Part shown: one piece after another, positions 56,393-64,000 of the stretch
Numbering within the stretch: position 1 is the first letter of the stretch
Layout of the letters: every line of letters starts with the position of its first letter
Source of the DNA: an uncultured Lachnospiraceae bacterium
Lineage (GTDB): Bacteria > Bacillota > Clostridia > Lachnospirales > Lachnospiraceae
DNA: 64,000 nucleotides
NCBI GenBank assembly: GCA_946558465.1
Contig: CAMNTM010000003.1
Location: 226,415-290,414, forward strand
Direction: 5' to 3'
The notes under the pieces: generated by a model
Seen by the model: only the letters and a program-made list of their open reading frames with translations
The model's database searches: none
What the model was told of the DNA's origin: nothing
Position numbers and translations under genes: made by a program

Positions 56393-56421
56393 AATATATC
56401 GAAAAACTACAGAGATGTCAA
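56393..56421 (-). promoter_or_regulatory. Promoter of the riboswitch-ATPase unit
   Basis: TTGACA (56421-56416), 17-base spacer, TATATT (56398-56393) on the minus strand. The predicted start near 56386 places the aptamer at the very 5' end of the RNA. Confidence 0.75.
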
Positions 56422-56454
56422 TAAAAAATTACACTCCGACAAAATATCAATATA

Positions 56455-57378
56455 CTATTTATTAGATATAAACTGTACATTTACATCAACATCCCCATTA
56501 ATTCCATCGACCTTTCCTTTCTCTGAATACTGCCAATATGTAAAATAATACGGTGTCTGCGGCACCGGCTCATAATCCGCATACCAGACAGGATAATTCT
56601 TCAATTCTTCCATATTATACTCAAATGCTTCCCAAACTAGATTACTGTATACCATAGGCTGATATCCAGCCTCCTCCATCTTTTTGCAAAAGGCTACTGT
56701 ATTATTCGTAAATTGTTCACCCGTTACATCATCTGTGCGGGCAGTATCATCGCGAATTCTTTCCGGGTCGTATACTACCGGAAGCTGCAGTTCATACCCC
56801 GCCAGATTATCCAGAACAAGCTCTGCCTCCTCATAAGCCTCTTCCTCGCTTACGGCCTGTGAAAAAAGATACACACCCACATCTATTCCTGCCTGCTGTG
56901 CATTCACTATATTCGTATGAAATGACTCGTCAACATGCAGGATTCCATTCGTTCCGTACTCCCGGTAACCAATCCGCAAAAATGCGAAATCATATCCGGA
57001 TTTCTTGACCTTCTGCCAGTCAACCTCTCCCTGATGCCTGGATACGTCCACTCCCCTTCGTATCGTATATCGTTCATCACCGGTATATTGAACCTCTCCC
57101 TCTGCATTTGTTAGATACGACCAGTTATAATCGTGCGTCTTTATCCTGGGATTCACCTCCATTTCATGCCATTCGCCCCATGCATCTATGAACCTGAGCT
57201 TCTCTCCTGAATTACTCCCTTCATTTGAATTTTCTTTTGATTTCTCCGAAACTTTATCTGACATAACCTCCTTGTCCTGCCGGCTCTTTTCTTCTGACTT
57301 TTCCGCCGCACCACAGCCTGTCTGCAAAATACAGCACGCGATAAGCAGCAAAAAACAAATTCCCGTAACCTTCCTCAT
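56455..57378 (-). CDS. GH25 lysozyme-family lipoprotein
   Basis: A 307-residue lipoprotein (lipobox LQTGC, C22) with a Ser/Glu/Lys-rich linker and a C-terminal GH25 muramidase domain from about 105. Markers are RRGVDVSRHQGEVDWQKVK, FLRIGYR, GVYLFSQAV and LPVVYDPER, in which the catalytic Asp and Glu of the family DxE motif remain as Asp-Pro-Glu; YWQYSEKGKVDGI is the C-terminal signature. It probably cuts the glycan strand of peptidoglycan at the membrane-proximal side. It is the last gene of the envelope cluster. Confidence 0.9.
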   Translation of the reverse strand: MRKVTGICFLLLIACCILQTGCGAAEKSEEKSRQDKEVMSDKVSEKSKENSNEGSNSGEKLRFIDAWGEWHEMEVNPRIKTHDYNWSYLTNAEGEVQYTGDERYTIRRGVDVSRHQGEVDWQKVKKSGYDFAFLRIGYREYGTNGILHVDESFHTNIVNAQQAGIDVGVYLFSQAVSEEEAYEEAELVLDNLAGYELQLPVVYDPERIRDDTARTDDVTGEQFTNNTVAFCKKMEEAGYQPMVYSNLVWEAFEYNMEELKNYPVWYADYEPVPQTPYYFTYWQYSEKGKVDGINGDVDVNVQFISNK

Positions 57379-57408
57379 TTTTCTCTATCCTTCTGATATT
57401 ATTTTCTC

Positions 57409-58650
57409 TTATTGTGAATAAGAATATGGAAACATCTCTGTAATACACGTATCCGTATACTTCTCTCCATCCTGGACACGACTAAGCATTACAGTACACC
57501 TGTCGGTATAAATGGTTTCTCCTAAATCAAAGTATATCATATTATTCATCGGATTTTGAAAATCAGGCCGAAAATCTTTTAAATCTTTAGACAATATTTT
57601 ATCCCCGCATTTTACCGTAATGTTTATCGGACGCCCATTAGCTCTGTAGGATTCTTCATTTTTACAGTAGCCCGGCAAGACTGCAATTCCGTCTACATTA
57701 CAGGGGAGTCCTAAATCATAGACAATTGTTTCTCCGGCTCCGCCCCCGTCAATTCCTTCCGCCCATACTGTGGAAGAATTTAAATCTGTCAATCCGGAAG
57801 TACTATAGCTGTACCCGGCTTCCTGTAGAACAGAGGTTGCAATTACGTCTCCGGGAATAAGAAATACTTCTTTTCCTCCCGGCGATATAAGCCCGGTGGG
57901 AATGGTAACTGTCTCCCCCTGAATTCGACTCAGTCCCGTTGTATCAAATGCATCATAAGCCGTTAAAGAAGCAGCGGCAGCATAATAATCCTCTCCTGCT
58001 CCCATCTCTCCTGCCCAGATTTCGTTAACACTCAGCTCCGCTCTTCCCGTCCGTTTTACAGAATATATCCTCTCCTGCCCTAAATGAGGGTCGGTAGACA
58101 CACAAGTTACTCCCGGCGTCCCATCCTTTGTTCTGTAAAGTGTAGAACGATATCCCGTAACCTGTCCAATCTGATAAGCCTCCCCGCTTGTTATATCGTA
58201 GGAATACACCTTCCATTGAAAATCTTCAAAACCTGTTCCTGCAAGCATGAACAACTCAGGAATACCGTCACCTTCCATATCATATACGGAATAGACCAGA
58301 TACTGGCCATTTCCATAGGTATTTACCGTCTGATTTACGACTCCCTGATATGCCTCCCGATAATTCAAAATATACTCTCTGAACTCCGGCTCCGGTTCCG
58401 ACTCCTCAGTCTTCAAATCTGTTGCCTCTGGCACCTTTTCTGCCGTATCCTCCGGTTTTTCCTTCTTAAGAGGCTTTTCTGTCTCCACAGCCGCCTTATT
58501 CTCTTCGCCTGTCCCTCGAAATTTCATAACACCGGCCACAATTCCTGCTGCGATAATAACCGCCCCTGTCGTACACACGGCCGCTGCCAAAATTTTCTTT
58601 CTGATTCCGTTCCCATTATCTTCTGGTATGCCATCCTTTTTATCAAACAT
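57409..58650 (-). CDS. Membrane protein with NADase-type glycan-binding domain
   Basis: A 413-residue protein. A short cytoplasmic start (MFDKKDGIPEDNGNGIRKK) precedes one transmembrane helix (ILAAAVCTTGAVIIAAGIV) and a Glu/Lys-rich linker. A middle domain resembles repeat-free sensor regions (YSVYDMEGDGIPELFMLAG). The C-terminal discoidin-like domain (LNSSTVWAEGIDGGGAGETI; VLPGYCKNEESYRANGRP) matches the NADase-type glycan-binding module. ATG 58650 has GGGAGGAGC upstream; the longer ORF would run into the preceding gene. The operon context suggests a cell-wall or surface-glycan role. Confidence 0.8.
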   Translation of the reverse strand: MFDKKDGIPEDNGNGIRKKILAAAVCTTGAVIIAAGIVAGVMKFRGTGEENKAAVETEKPLKKEKPEDTAEKVPEATDLKTEESEPEPEFREYILNYREAYQGVVNQTVNTYGNGQYLVYSVYDMEGDGIPELFMLAGTGFEDFQWKVYSYDITSGEAYQIGQVTGYRSTLYRTKDGTPGVTCVSTDPHLGQERIYSVKRTGRAELSVNEIWAGEMGAGEDYYAAAASLTAYDAFDTTGLSRIQGETVTIPTGLISPGGKEVFLIPGDVIATSVLQEAGYSYSTSGLTDLNSSTVWAEGIDGGGAGETIVYDLGLPCNVDGIAVLPGYCKNEESYRANGRPINITVKCGDKILSKDLKDFRPDFQNPMNNMIYFDLGETIYTDRCTVMLSRVQDGEKYTDTCITEMFPYSYSQ

Positions 58651-58684
58651 CTCTTTTGCTCCTCCCGATGCCGTAATCCCTATT

Positions 58685-60124
58685 TTAATACATACTGACA
58701 TAATCTATCACGTAACCGTCAAAATGACTCTTCTCGTTTTCCCGTAAATGAATTACTGTCTCATAAGTAATGCCTTCCGACTCATACGTTCCCCTAACCT
58801 CTATTGACCCATCATACAAAACCGTACCGTCTCCCAAGTATTTAACCTCCACCGCTCCATAATCACCGCTGTAATAATGAAGACGGTATCTTCCGCTTCC
58901 TCTGTCTTCAAATAAAGACCTTTCCATTTCCGAAAAACTGCAGCCCAGTGTATTTTCAAAGAAATCCGTCAGCTCCGCTTCCGTAAAATCCGCATATGCC
59001 TCTCCGTTATTTGAATTCCGCAGCTCTCCCTGAATTTCTTTTTCTAAAATATTATTTGTCAGCAGCAAATCTCTCAAAAGAGGCCCCATATCATTTTCCA
59101 AGATATTTCCCGGTGTTGATGAAGATTGGCTGGCTGTGCTCCCCATTGCCAGACACATAAGTCTCAGCTCATCCTTAAACTGCCAGGAAGTACAAAGACT
59201 ACCTTCTGCTTCCGCCACATTCAGCTTCAGTGTCTTTAGCTGAAGCCCGTAAATTGCACTGGAATCATTTATTTCCCATTCGGATTCAAAGGTACTGTCC
59301 GCCTCCTCTATGGCCTCCATACCACCAGTATATTTTCCGGATATCTGCACCTTATTCTCCGCTGTACGGCGTGCCTCTGTAATAACGGGCTCAACCATAA
59401 CCGTAATCTCATCCTCCGGCGTTTTCCCGTCCCACCTGAATATGTCACGTTCCTCATCAAACCTGAGATTCATCAACAAATTATCAATTTCCTGGCGCGT
59501 TATTTCCCGTCCGAAAGCCCCCTGCAAATAAGCCAGAAAACTGTCCGCATCTATCTCAACAGTTGAATCCTCCCAATTATCCGAAGATTTCGTAATCCCG
59601 TCAAACAACCCTCCTGTATCATTTCCGCCGTTTTTAATCATATCCAGTGCAAGCCAGATAATACTTTTATCTGACAGCCCATCCATATCCACATTCCAGT
59701 CTTCTATCAGGCAGGTTGTATGTCTGGAGGCAAATCCCATCTCCTTTTGAAGTAAATACTTCTGCTCCTCTGTAAGCTCATACGCCTGCTCCTTGAACGG
59801 CTCCTCCTTTCCTTCCTTCGACAGTCTGCTATCTCCTTCTTCCCGCTCCTGACTAGCACTTTCCTCCTGCTTAGCATCACCCTTCACATTTTTCTCCTGT
59901 GCCGATGTATCCACAAACGCCAATATAATTACAGCCGCTGCCACTCCGGCCGCTATCGTACCCAAAATTGCTGCCGCCACTTTTTTTGTTTTTTTAGGCT
60001 TTTTGGGGGAAATATCCACATCGTGTAATTCAGGTGTGGACACAGATGAAGTAATCCTTTCTCCACATTTCGTACAGAAAGCTGCGTTTTCTTCGATTTC
60101 AGCCCCACATTTTCTACAAAACAT
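58685..60124 (-). CDS. Zinc-ribbon membrane protein, 479 aa
   Basis: A zinc ribbon at the very N-terminus (C3, C6, C17, C20) is followed by a basic linker and one transmembrane helix (VAAAILGTIAAGVAAAVIILAF, about 47-70). A large extracytoplasmic region of unknown fold follows. Its end (YLGDGTVLYDGSIEVRGTYE) is beta-rich. There are no catalytic motifs I recognise. It is 34 bases upstream of the glycan-binding protein gene and belongs to the same operon. Confidence 0.75.
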   Translation of the reverse strand: MFCRKCGAEIEENAAFCTKCGERITSSVSTPELHDVDISPKKPKKTKKVAAAILGTIAAGVAAAVIILAFVDTSAQEKNVKGDAKQEESASQEREEGDSRLSKEGKEEPFKEQAYELTEEQKYLLQKEMGFASRHTTCLIEDWNVDMDGLSDKSIIWLALDMIKNGGNDTGGLFDGITKSSDNWEDSTVEIDADSFLAYLQGAFGREITRQEIDNLLMNLRFDEERDIFRWDGKTPEDEITVMVEPVITEARRTAENKVQISGKYTGGMEAIEEADSTFESEWEINDSSAIYGLQLKTLKLNVAEAEGSLCTSWQFKDELRLMCLAMGSTASQSSSTPGNILENDMGPLLRDLLLTNNILEKEIQGELRNSNNGEAYADFTEAELTDFFENTLGCSFSEMERSLFEDRGSGRYRLHYYSGDYGAVEVKYLGDGTVLYDGSIEVRGTYESEGITYETVIHLRENEKSHFDGYVIDYVSMY

Positions 60125-60189
60125 AAACCTATTTCCTCCTTAATAACATTTTTCTGAAAACTTTATACTCAAATCTCATAAAATTTCGT

Positions 60190-61653
60190 CTAAAAGCTTA
60201 CCTCCGAAGCCTTTTCATTTACCTCTCCAGGTCTGCAGCGGACATACTTATACTCTATCTTCTTACTCAATAACCCTTTTTGCAGTGTTATCCATTCATA
60301 ATAGGTTCCGTCTTGATTCCTTCCGCCTAATGCACCTCCAACCAAATCAAATTTCAGCGTCCTCTGACTGATATTTCCATTTGCATCCGTCACATCTTCA
60401 AAGTAATAGTTTAATTTCACATCTGTCATAGACTTTCCTGAACGAAATGATGCCCTGTTTCCAAATCGAACCTGACTGGCCGGTATTTCTACCATAAATT
60501 TTTTGAGAACTCCATTGGTTCCATAACCTTCCTCCCAATAGCCCGTCCCTTTATCCGTAGTAAAAGAAACATAATCACTGTTATATTTAAAATTATTAAA
60601 TGCCTTCTTCGTTTCATAAGAGCCAGCGTCGTTTTTTCTGAGTCTCTCTTGTGACGTAACTAATTTTCCATCAAACCTGTATCTGTTTATGTCTATTACA
60701 TCCCCCTCTCTGGCTACCGTCTCCACCACTGTGCCATCATCATTATACTCATAGGTAAATGTATTATTTGAGTCTATCAAATCCGGATAACAATAGGGAT
60801 CTCTTCCTATTGTATCTGCATTTTCACCTTCTCTTTTTCTGTAAATGTCACTGTCAATATAAGCTGAAGAACTGTCGAGCCTGTACGTTCCATCATTTTT
60901 GGCATAAATAGATGGGAGTGAACCTGCATTTGACTCTATCAGCCTTCCCTCTGAATCATATTTATAATAAAATTCATGACTTTCGGAGAAGCTTGTAGTC
61001 AGTTCGCCCGCCATAGGCCGGGCCGCTCCCCCGTCATCGTCCATCACGTAGATTGACACCTTACTTTTTGCCAGATACCAGCCGGTTTCCCGTTCCCCCT
61101 TTATGATATCCAACACCTCCTGACTAGGCGAAGACACATTATTTTCTATGCGGAAAATCATATCTCCTATTCTGTCAGTATTATTTTCTTCTATGTATAT
61201 TTCTAATGCTTTTCGGTATGCTTCCTCTTTATCATCAATAAGCACGTATGCTTCCTTATATTTTTCAATTGCTCCTTCATGGTCAGTAGCTGCCAATGCA
61301 TCTCCTTCTGAAATTAGTTTTGCATATTCCTCCTCCAAAGCCTGCTCTTCCTTTTCCAGTCTTTCTAATCTCTTCCGTTCTGCCCTGACCTCTTTTTCTT
61401 TTTCATTCTTTATGTGAACTCCTATTGATATACCTGCAATTACAGCGACAGCAAAACATACCGCCATTATGACTGCTCCCTTCTTAGTCAGCCAGCTGAA
61501 GTTTCTGACAACCTTTTCAAACACTTTTTCTTTCTCTTTTTCACTCCTTATCTCATTCTCTCTTGTCTCTGACTTTTCCCCCACAAATTTCCCACAACCA
61601 GGACAAAATCTCGCATCGTCTTTTATCTGCCTTTTACAAAACTTACAGTACAT
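60190..61653 (-). CDS. Zinc-ribbon membrane protein, 487 aa
   Basis: A paralogue in layout of the preceding gene. It has an N-terminal zinc ribbon (C3, C6, C17, C20), a charged linker, a transmembrane helix (GAVIMAVCFAVAVIAGISIGV) and a coiled coil (ERKRLERLEKEEQALEEEYAK). A C-terminal region has YD-repeat-like segments (YKYDSEGRLIES; FTYEYNDDGTVVE). ATG 61653 is preferred because AAAGGAAAGAG precedes it; the ATG six codons earlier has none. It is the first gene of the four-gene cluster, divergent from a small XRE repressor. Confidence 0.75.
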   Translation of the reverse strand: MYCKFCKRQIKDDARFCPGCGKFVGEKSETRENEIRSEKEKEKVFEKVVRNFSWLTKKGAVIMAVCFAVAVIAGISIGVHIKNEKEKEVRAERKRLERLEKEEQALEEEYAKLISEGDALAATDHEGAIEKYKEAYVLIDDKEEAYRKALEIYIEENNTDRIGDMIFRIENNVSSPSQEVLDIIKGERETGWYLAKSKVSIYVMDDDGGAARPMAGELTTSFSESHEFYYKYDSEGRLIESNAGSLPSIYAKNDGTYRLDSSSAYIDSDIYRKREGENADTIGRDPYCYPDLIDSNNTFTYEYNDDGTVVETVAREGDVIDINRYRFDGKLVTSQERLRKNDAGSYETKKAFNNFKYNSDYVSFTTDKGTGYWEEGYGTNGVLKKFMVEIPASQVRFGNRASFRSGKSMTDVKLNYYFEDVTDANGNISQRTLKFDLVGGALGGRNQDGTYYEWITLQKGLLSKKIEYKYVRCRPGEVNEKASEVSF

Positions 61654-61816
61654 ATCTCTTTCCTTTCCCATTATTACATAATTTACATATGAAATATTGT
61701 ATTCGTGATGCTTTTCTCAAACTATACATCACCATTTTATATAATTTTAACTCACTGCGACTTAAAAAACAATATTTATCTATGTTTTATAATAAGATAT
61801 TTCCGAGGTGATAAAT

Positions 61817-62023
61817 TTGAAATACCCCGAAAGAATTCGTGAACTGCGTCAGGATAATGATTTATCTCAAAGAGAAATTGCAGAAATGTTAGGAATTGCT
61901 CAAACGACCTATTCTCAATATGAACTATATAAACGCCCTATGCCCATAGAATATTTGGTTGCACTTTGTAAATACTATCATGTATCCGCAGATTACATGC
62001 TTGGACTTACCAATAAGAAATAA
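61817..62023 (+). CDS. Small XRE-family transcriptional regulator
   Basis: A 68-residue protein consisting of one Cro/CI-type helix-turn-helix (RIRELRQDNDLSQREIAEML; GIAQTTYSQYELYKR) and a short C-terminal helix (LVALCKYYHVSADYMLGL). The likely start is TTG 61817, 5 bases after GAGGTGA; a GTG three codons earlier overlaps that site. It is divergent from the zinc-ribbon operon, across 163 bases, and may control it. A bidirectional terminator follows. Confidence 0.88.
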   Translation: MKYPERIRELRQDNDLSQREIAEMLGIAQTTYSQYELYKRPMPIEYLVALCKYYHVSADYMLGLTNKK

Positions 62024-62056
62024 TAATTTTTGCAAGATCATAATTCTATACAAACC

Positions 62057-62099
62057 ACAAAAAAACAGACAGTAACTTTTGATTACTGCCTGTTTTTTT
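62057..62099. terminator. Bidirectional terminator
   Basis: AAAAAAACAGACAGTAA and TTACTGCCTGTTTTTTT form a long stem with one mismatch and a CTTTTGA loop. It can serve both the XRE gene and the minus-strand aminopeptidase. Confidence 0.88.
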
Positions 62100-62106
62100 A
62101 ACTAAA

Positions 62107-62179
62107 TACTGAACGGAGATCCAGACTCCGGATAGCCTGATTAAAAGTCAAGCGCCTCTGCCGCTCGGACTAATCTAAG
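62107..62179 (-). pseudogene. tRNA-Lys-like remnant
   Basis: The minus strand reads GTCCGAGCGGCAGAGGC, then CTTGACTTTTAATCAGG (anticodon arm, loop CTTTTAA, anticodon TTT), then CGGAGTCTGGATCTCCG (T-arm, with a loop lacking the TTC start). The order and spacing are those of a tRNA, and the anticodon arm is nearly that of the intact tRNA-Lys at 63572 (CTTGACTTTTAATCAAG). The acceptor ends do not pair. The stop codon of the aminopeptidase gene lies inside it. Confidence 0.6.
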
Positions 62180-63489
62180 CATTCTAAGGTTATCCTTCCA
62201 TTTTCTTCACAAACATGCATCGAAAAGAACTCCTTCATTGCACAAATCATATAATACGTATCCTCAATCCCAGCGGTCTCATACGCGGAGTGCATGGCAA
62301 GCTGCGCAAGCCCAATATCAATTGCATTTAATGACACTTTTTCTGAAGAAATATTTCCCAATGTACTTCCCCCTGCCTCATCCGAGCGATTTGCAAAAAA
62401 CTGTACCGGAACACCTGCCTTTTCACAAATCTCTTTGAATAACGCAATGCTTACACCGTCGCTTGTGTATTTTTGCCCTGCATGGGACTTTACAACGATT
62501 CCCCCATTCATGTATACACAGTTCTGGGCATCCGTTTTCTCCGGATGATTCGGATGTACTGCATGTGCATTATCTGCGCTCAGCATAAGACTTTGAGATA
62601 CAGCGCGGTAATAGTCCTCTTCCGTTTTTCTCAGACCGGCATTAATTCGATGAAGCACATCCTGCAAAAAGGTAGAACCGGCGCCCTGCTTAGTCGCTGA
62701 CCCCACCTCCTCATTATCAAAGCAGGCATACACATTTACCGTTCTTTCACTATATCCAGCCATGAAACCCTTTAATCCCGCAAATGCACACTGCAGATCA
62801 TCAAGGCGCGGCGACGAGATAAATTCTTCCTTTGCACCCCACACAGCCGGTTTCATTCTATTATATAAATACAAATCACTTCCATAAATGTTCTCTTCTT
62901 CTAATCCCAGCTCCTCAGCAATTAGTTTCTTAAAGCAGCCCTTTTGACTTGATCCAGAAAATAAAGGAAGCATATCTATCTGTTTATTATAGGCATACCC
63001 CTCATTCACTGTTCTGTTCATATGAATCGCCACACTTGGAATCATAACCAAATCACGATCCACATTAACCAGACGCGGCTCAAAATAATTTCCTTCTTTC
63101 ACAATTACTCTTCCGGCGACAGACAACGGCCTGTCAAACCATGTAGAGCAGATCATTCCCCCATAGCCTTCTGTATTAAGCTGGATATATTTGCCTTTTA
63201 CTTGTATTTCTGCATTTTCCTTTACTTTGAATGTAGGAAAATCGCTGTGAGAAGCAGCAATATGAAAGCTATACCTTTCCAGTTCCGTACCAGCATGAAA
63301 CGCAATAATACTAGAATCATTTCTCGTCACATAATATTTCCCGCCCGGACTTATTTCCCATATCCTGCTCTCATAAAGTCTTTTATATCCTTCACGTTCA
63401 AGCTCATTCCGGATTCTTCTCACTGAATGAAATGCCGTCGGACATTCTGTCAAAAACCCTGCCATCTCCTGAGATATTTCCTTATACAT
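62170..63489 (-). CDS. apeB: M18 family aminopeptidase
   Basis: A 439-residue cytoplasmic zinc aminopeptidase. The metal and catalytic motifs are AASHSDFP, CFDNEEVGS, NAHAVHPNHP and LAMHSAYETAG, in the order of the M18 family (prefers acidic or neutral N-terminal residues). Length is typical. AAGGAGGAG precedes the ATG. It sits 20 bases beyond the terminator of the tRNA cluster on the same strand. Its last codons and TAG lie in a tRNA-like remnant, so the C-terminus may differ slightly from relatives. Confidence 0.95.
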   Translation of the reverse strand: MYKEISQEMAGFLTECPTAFHSVRRIRNELEREGYKRLYESRIWEISPGGKYYVTRNDSSIIAFHAGTELERYSFHIAASHSDFPTFKVKENAEIQVKGKYIQLNTEGYGGMICSTWFDRPLSVAGRVIVKEGNYFEPRLVNVDRDLVMIPSVAIHMNRTVNEGYAYNKQIDMLPLFSGSSQKGCFKKLIAEELGLEEENIYGSDLYLYNRMKPAVWGAKEEFISSPRLDDLQCAFAGLKGFMAGYSERTVNVYACFDNEEVGSATKQGAGSTFLQDVLHRINAGLRKTEEDYYRAVSQSLMLSADNAHAVHPNHPEKTDAQNCVYMNGGIVVKSHAGQKYTSDGVSIALFKEICEKAGVPVQFFANRSDEAGGSTLGNISSEKVSLNAIDIGLAQLAMHSAYETAGIEDTYYMICAMKEFFSMHVCEENGRITLECLD

Positions 63490-63510
63490 ATACTCTCTCC
63501 TCCTTGCATA

Positions 63511-63563
63511 TTAAAAATAAAATATGCGGAAATGCCCTGAAAATACAAGCCTCCCGCATATTT
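63511..63563 (-). terminator. Terminator of the tRNA cluster
   Basis: On the minus strand AAATATGCGG and CCGCATATTT pair across a loop of about 24 bases (63563-63520), followed by TATTTTTAA. It lies 9 bases after tRNA-Lys. Confidence 0.75.
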
Positions 63564-63571
63564 TTATCTAC

Positions 63572-63644
63572 TGAGCGTGCGGGGATTCGAACCCCGGACA
63601 ACTTGATTAAAAGTCAAGTGCTCTACCGCCTGAGCTACACGCCC
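63572..63644 (-). tRNA. tRNA-Lys (TTT)
   Basis: A 73-base cloverleaf: acceptor GGGCGTG/CACGCTC with one G-T pair, D-arm AGCTCAGGCGGTAGAGC, anticodon arm CTTGACTTTTAATCAAG with TTT, T-arm CCGGGGTTCGAATCCCCG, discriminator A. CCA is not encoded. Confidence 0.97.
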
Positions 63645-63670
63645 CTATTCTATTATTAGGTATTAAGAAA

Positions 63671-63743
<73 letters not shown>

Positions 63744-63844
63744 ATCTTTCACACGCACTGACAATTAAACTGCATATACCGATTTCTGAGTTGAACTCTT
63801 TCAATTACAGTATCTTACCTACACTTTCAACCGCTACGTGGAAG

Positions 63845-63918
<74 letters not shown>

Positions 63919-63949
63919 ATATTATATTTAACTATCTCATATGAGATAA

Positions 63950-64000
63950 AGCCGATGATCGGACTCGAACCGATAACCTGCTGATTACAAATCAGCTGCT
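63950..64000 (-). tRNA. tRNA-Thr (TGT), 5' end beyond the window
   Basis: The visible part holds the anticodon arm CTGATTTGTAATCAG (TGT), the T-arm ATCGGTTCGAGTCCGAT and the acceptor 3' strand CATCGGC. A 16-bp palindrome TATCTCATATGAGATA (63933-63948) lies between it and tRNA-fMet. Confidence 0.93.

Overview
The window reads as a chromosomal segment of an anaerobic, probably gut-dwelling and spore-forming member of the Clostridia, most likely Lachnospiraceae. The reasons are the low-to-mid GC content, strong AGGAGG-type ribosome binding sites, lipobox lipoproteins without an outer-membrane apparatus, spmA/spmB spore-maturation genes, glycyl-radical enzymology, and long acidic tails on RpoB and RpoC. 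The species is inferred, not shown.

Layout. 1-13160: a GntR/FCD regulator, then the transcription-translation block on the minus strand (rpmG-secE-nusG-rplK-rplA-rplJ-rplL, then rpoB-rpoC). A plus-strand LytTR response regulator separates rplL from rpoB, and rpoB has its own promoter. 13363-22665: an orphan 385-aa protein behind a 33-codon leader ORF, a divergent degV/tetR pair sharing a palindromic operator, a Nudix hydrolase, two unknown proteins, a GlgX-type debranching enzyme and a membrane-anchored EEP-fold protein. 22848-33853: a carbohydrate operon of eight genes plus a GntR/UTRA regulator. It encodes a ribose-type ABC importer (binding protein, two permeases, tandem ATPase), a glycyl radical enzyme with its activase, a PfkB-family kinase and a DeoC-type aldolase. 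33854-35416: an AT-rich regulatory region with a candidate three-hairpin small RNA, then a solitary tyrosine recombinase. 35470-40780: glgB and a 1096-aa protein with N-terminal helical repeats, an acidic tandem repeat and a P-loop domain. 40781-41667: a promoter-to-terminator unit with no intact gene. 41668-48442: an ECF sigma factor with a beta-propeller membrane protein, an aconitase-family hydratase with a CdaR-type regulator, and a lipoprotein. 48573-53557: a DUF885 protein, spmB-spmA, a small membrane protein and an AI-2E-family permease. 53573-61653: a P-type cation ATPase behind a yybP-ykoY-type (Mn2+) riboswitch, and a four-gene envelope cluster (GH25 lipoprotein, NADase-type glycan-binding domain protein, two zinc-ribbon membrane proteins). 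61817-64000: a small XRE repressor, a tRNA-Lys-like remnant, an M18 aminopeptidase and four tRNA genes (Lys, Phe, fMet, Thr).

The best candidate for something undescribed is the GRE-kinase-DeoC operon. Its parts can be assembled into a redox-neutral route: import, phosphorylation, radical C-O cleavage to a deoxy-sugar phosphate, and retro-aldol cleavage to glyceraldehyde-3-phosphate plus a small carbonyl compound. Other notable points are the riboswitch on the ATPase, four near-identical perfect palindromes each placed within 15 bases of a stop codon, the recombinase-associated hairpin RNA, the decayed or non-coding unit at 40.9-41.6 kb, and the tRNA remnant that supplies the stop codon of the M18 peptidase. 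All calls come from reading the sequence; no searches or folding were run.
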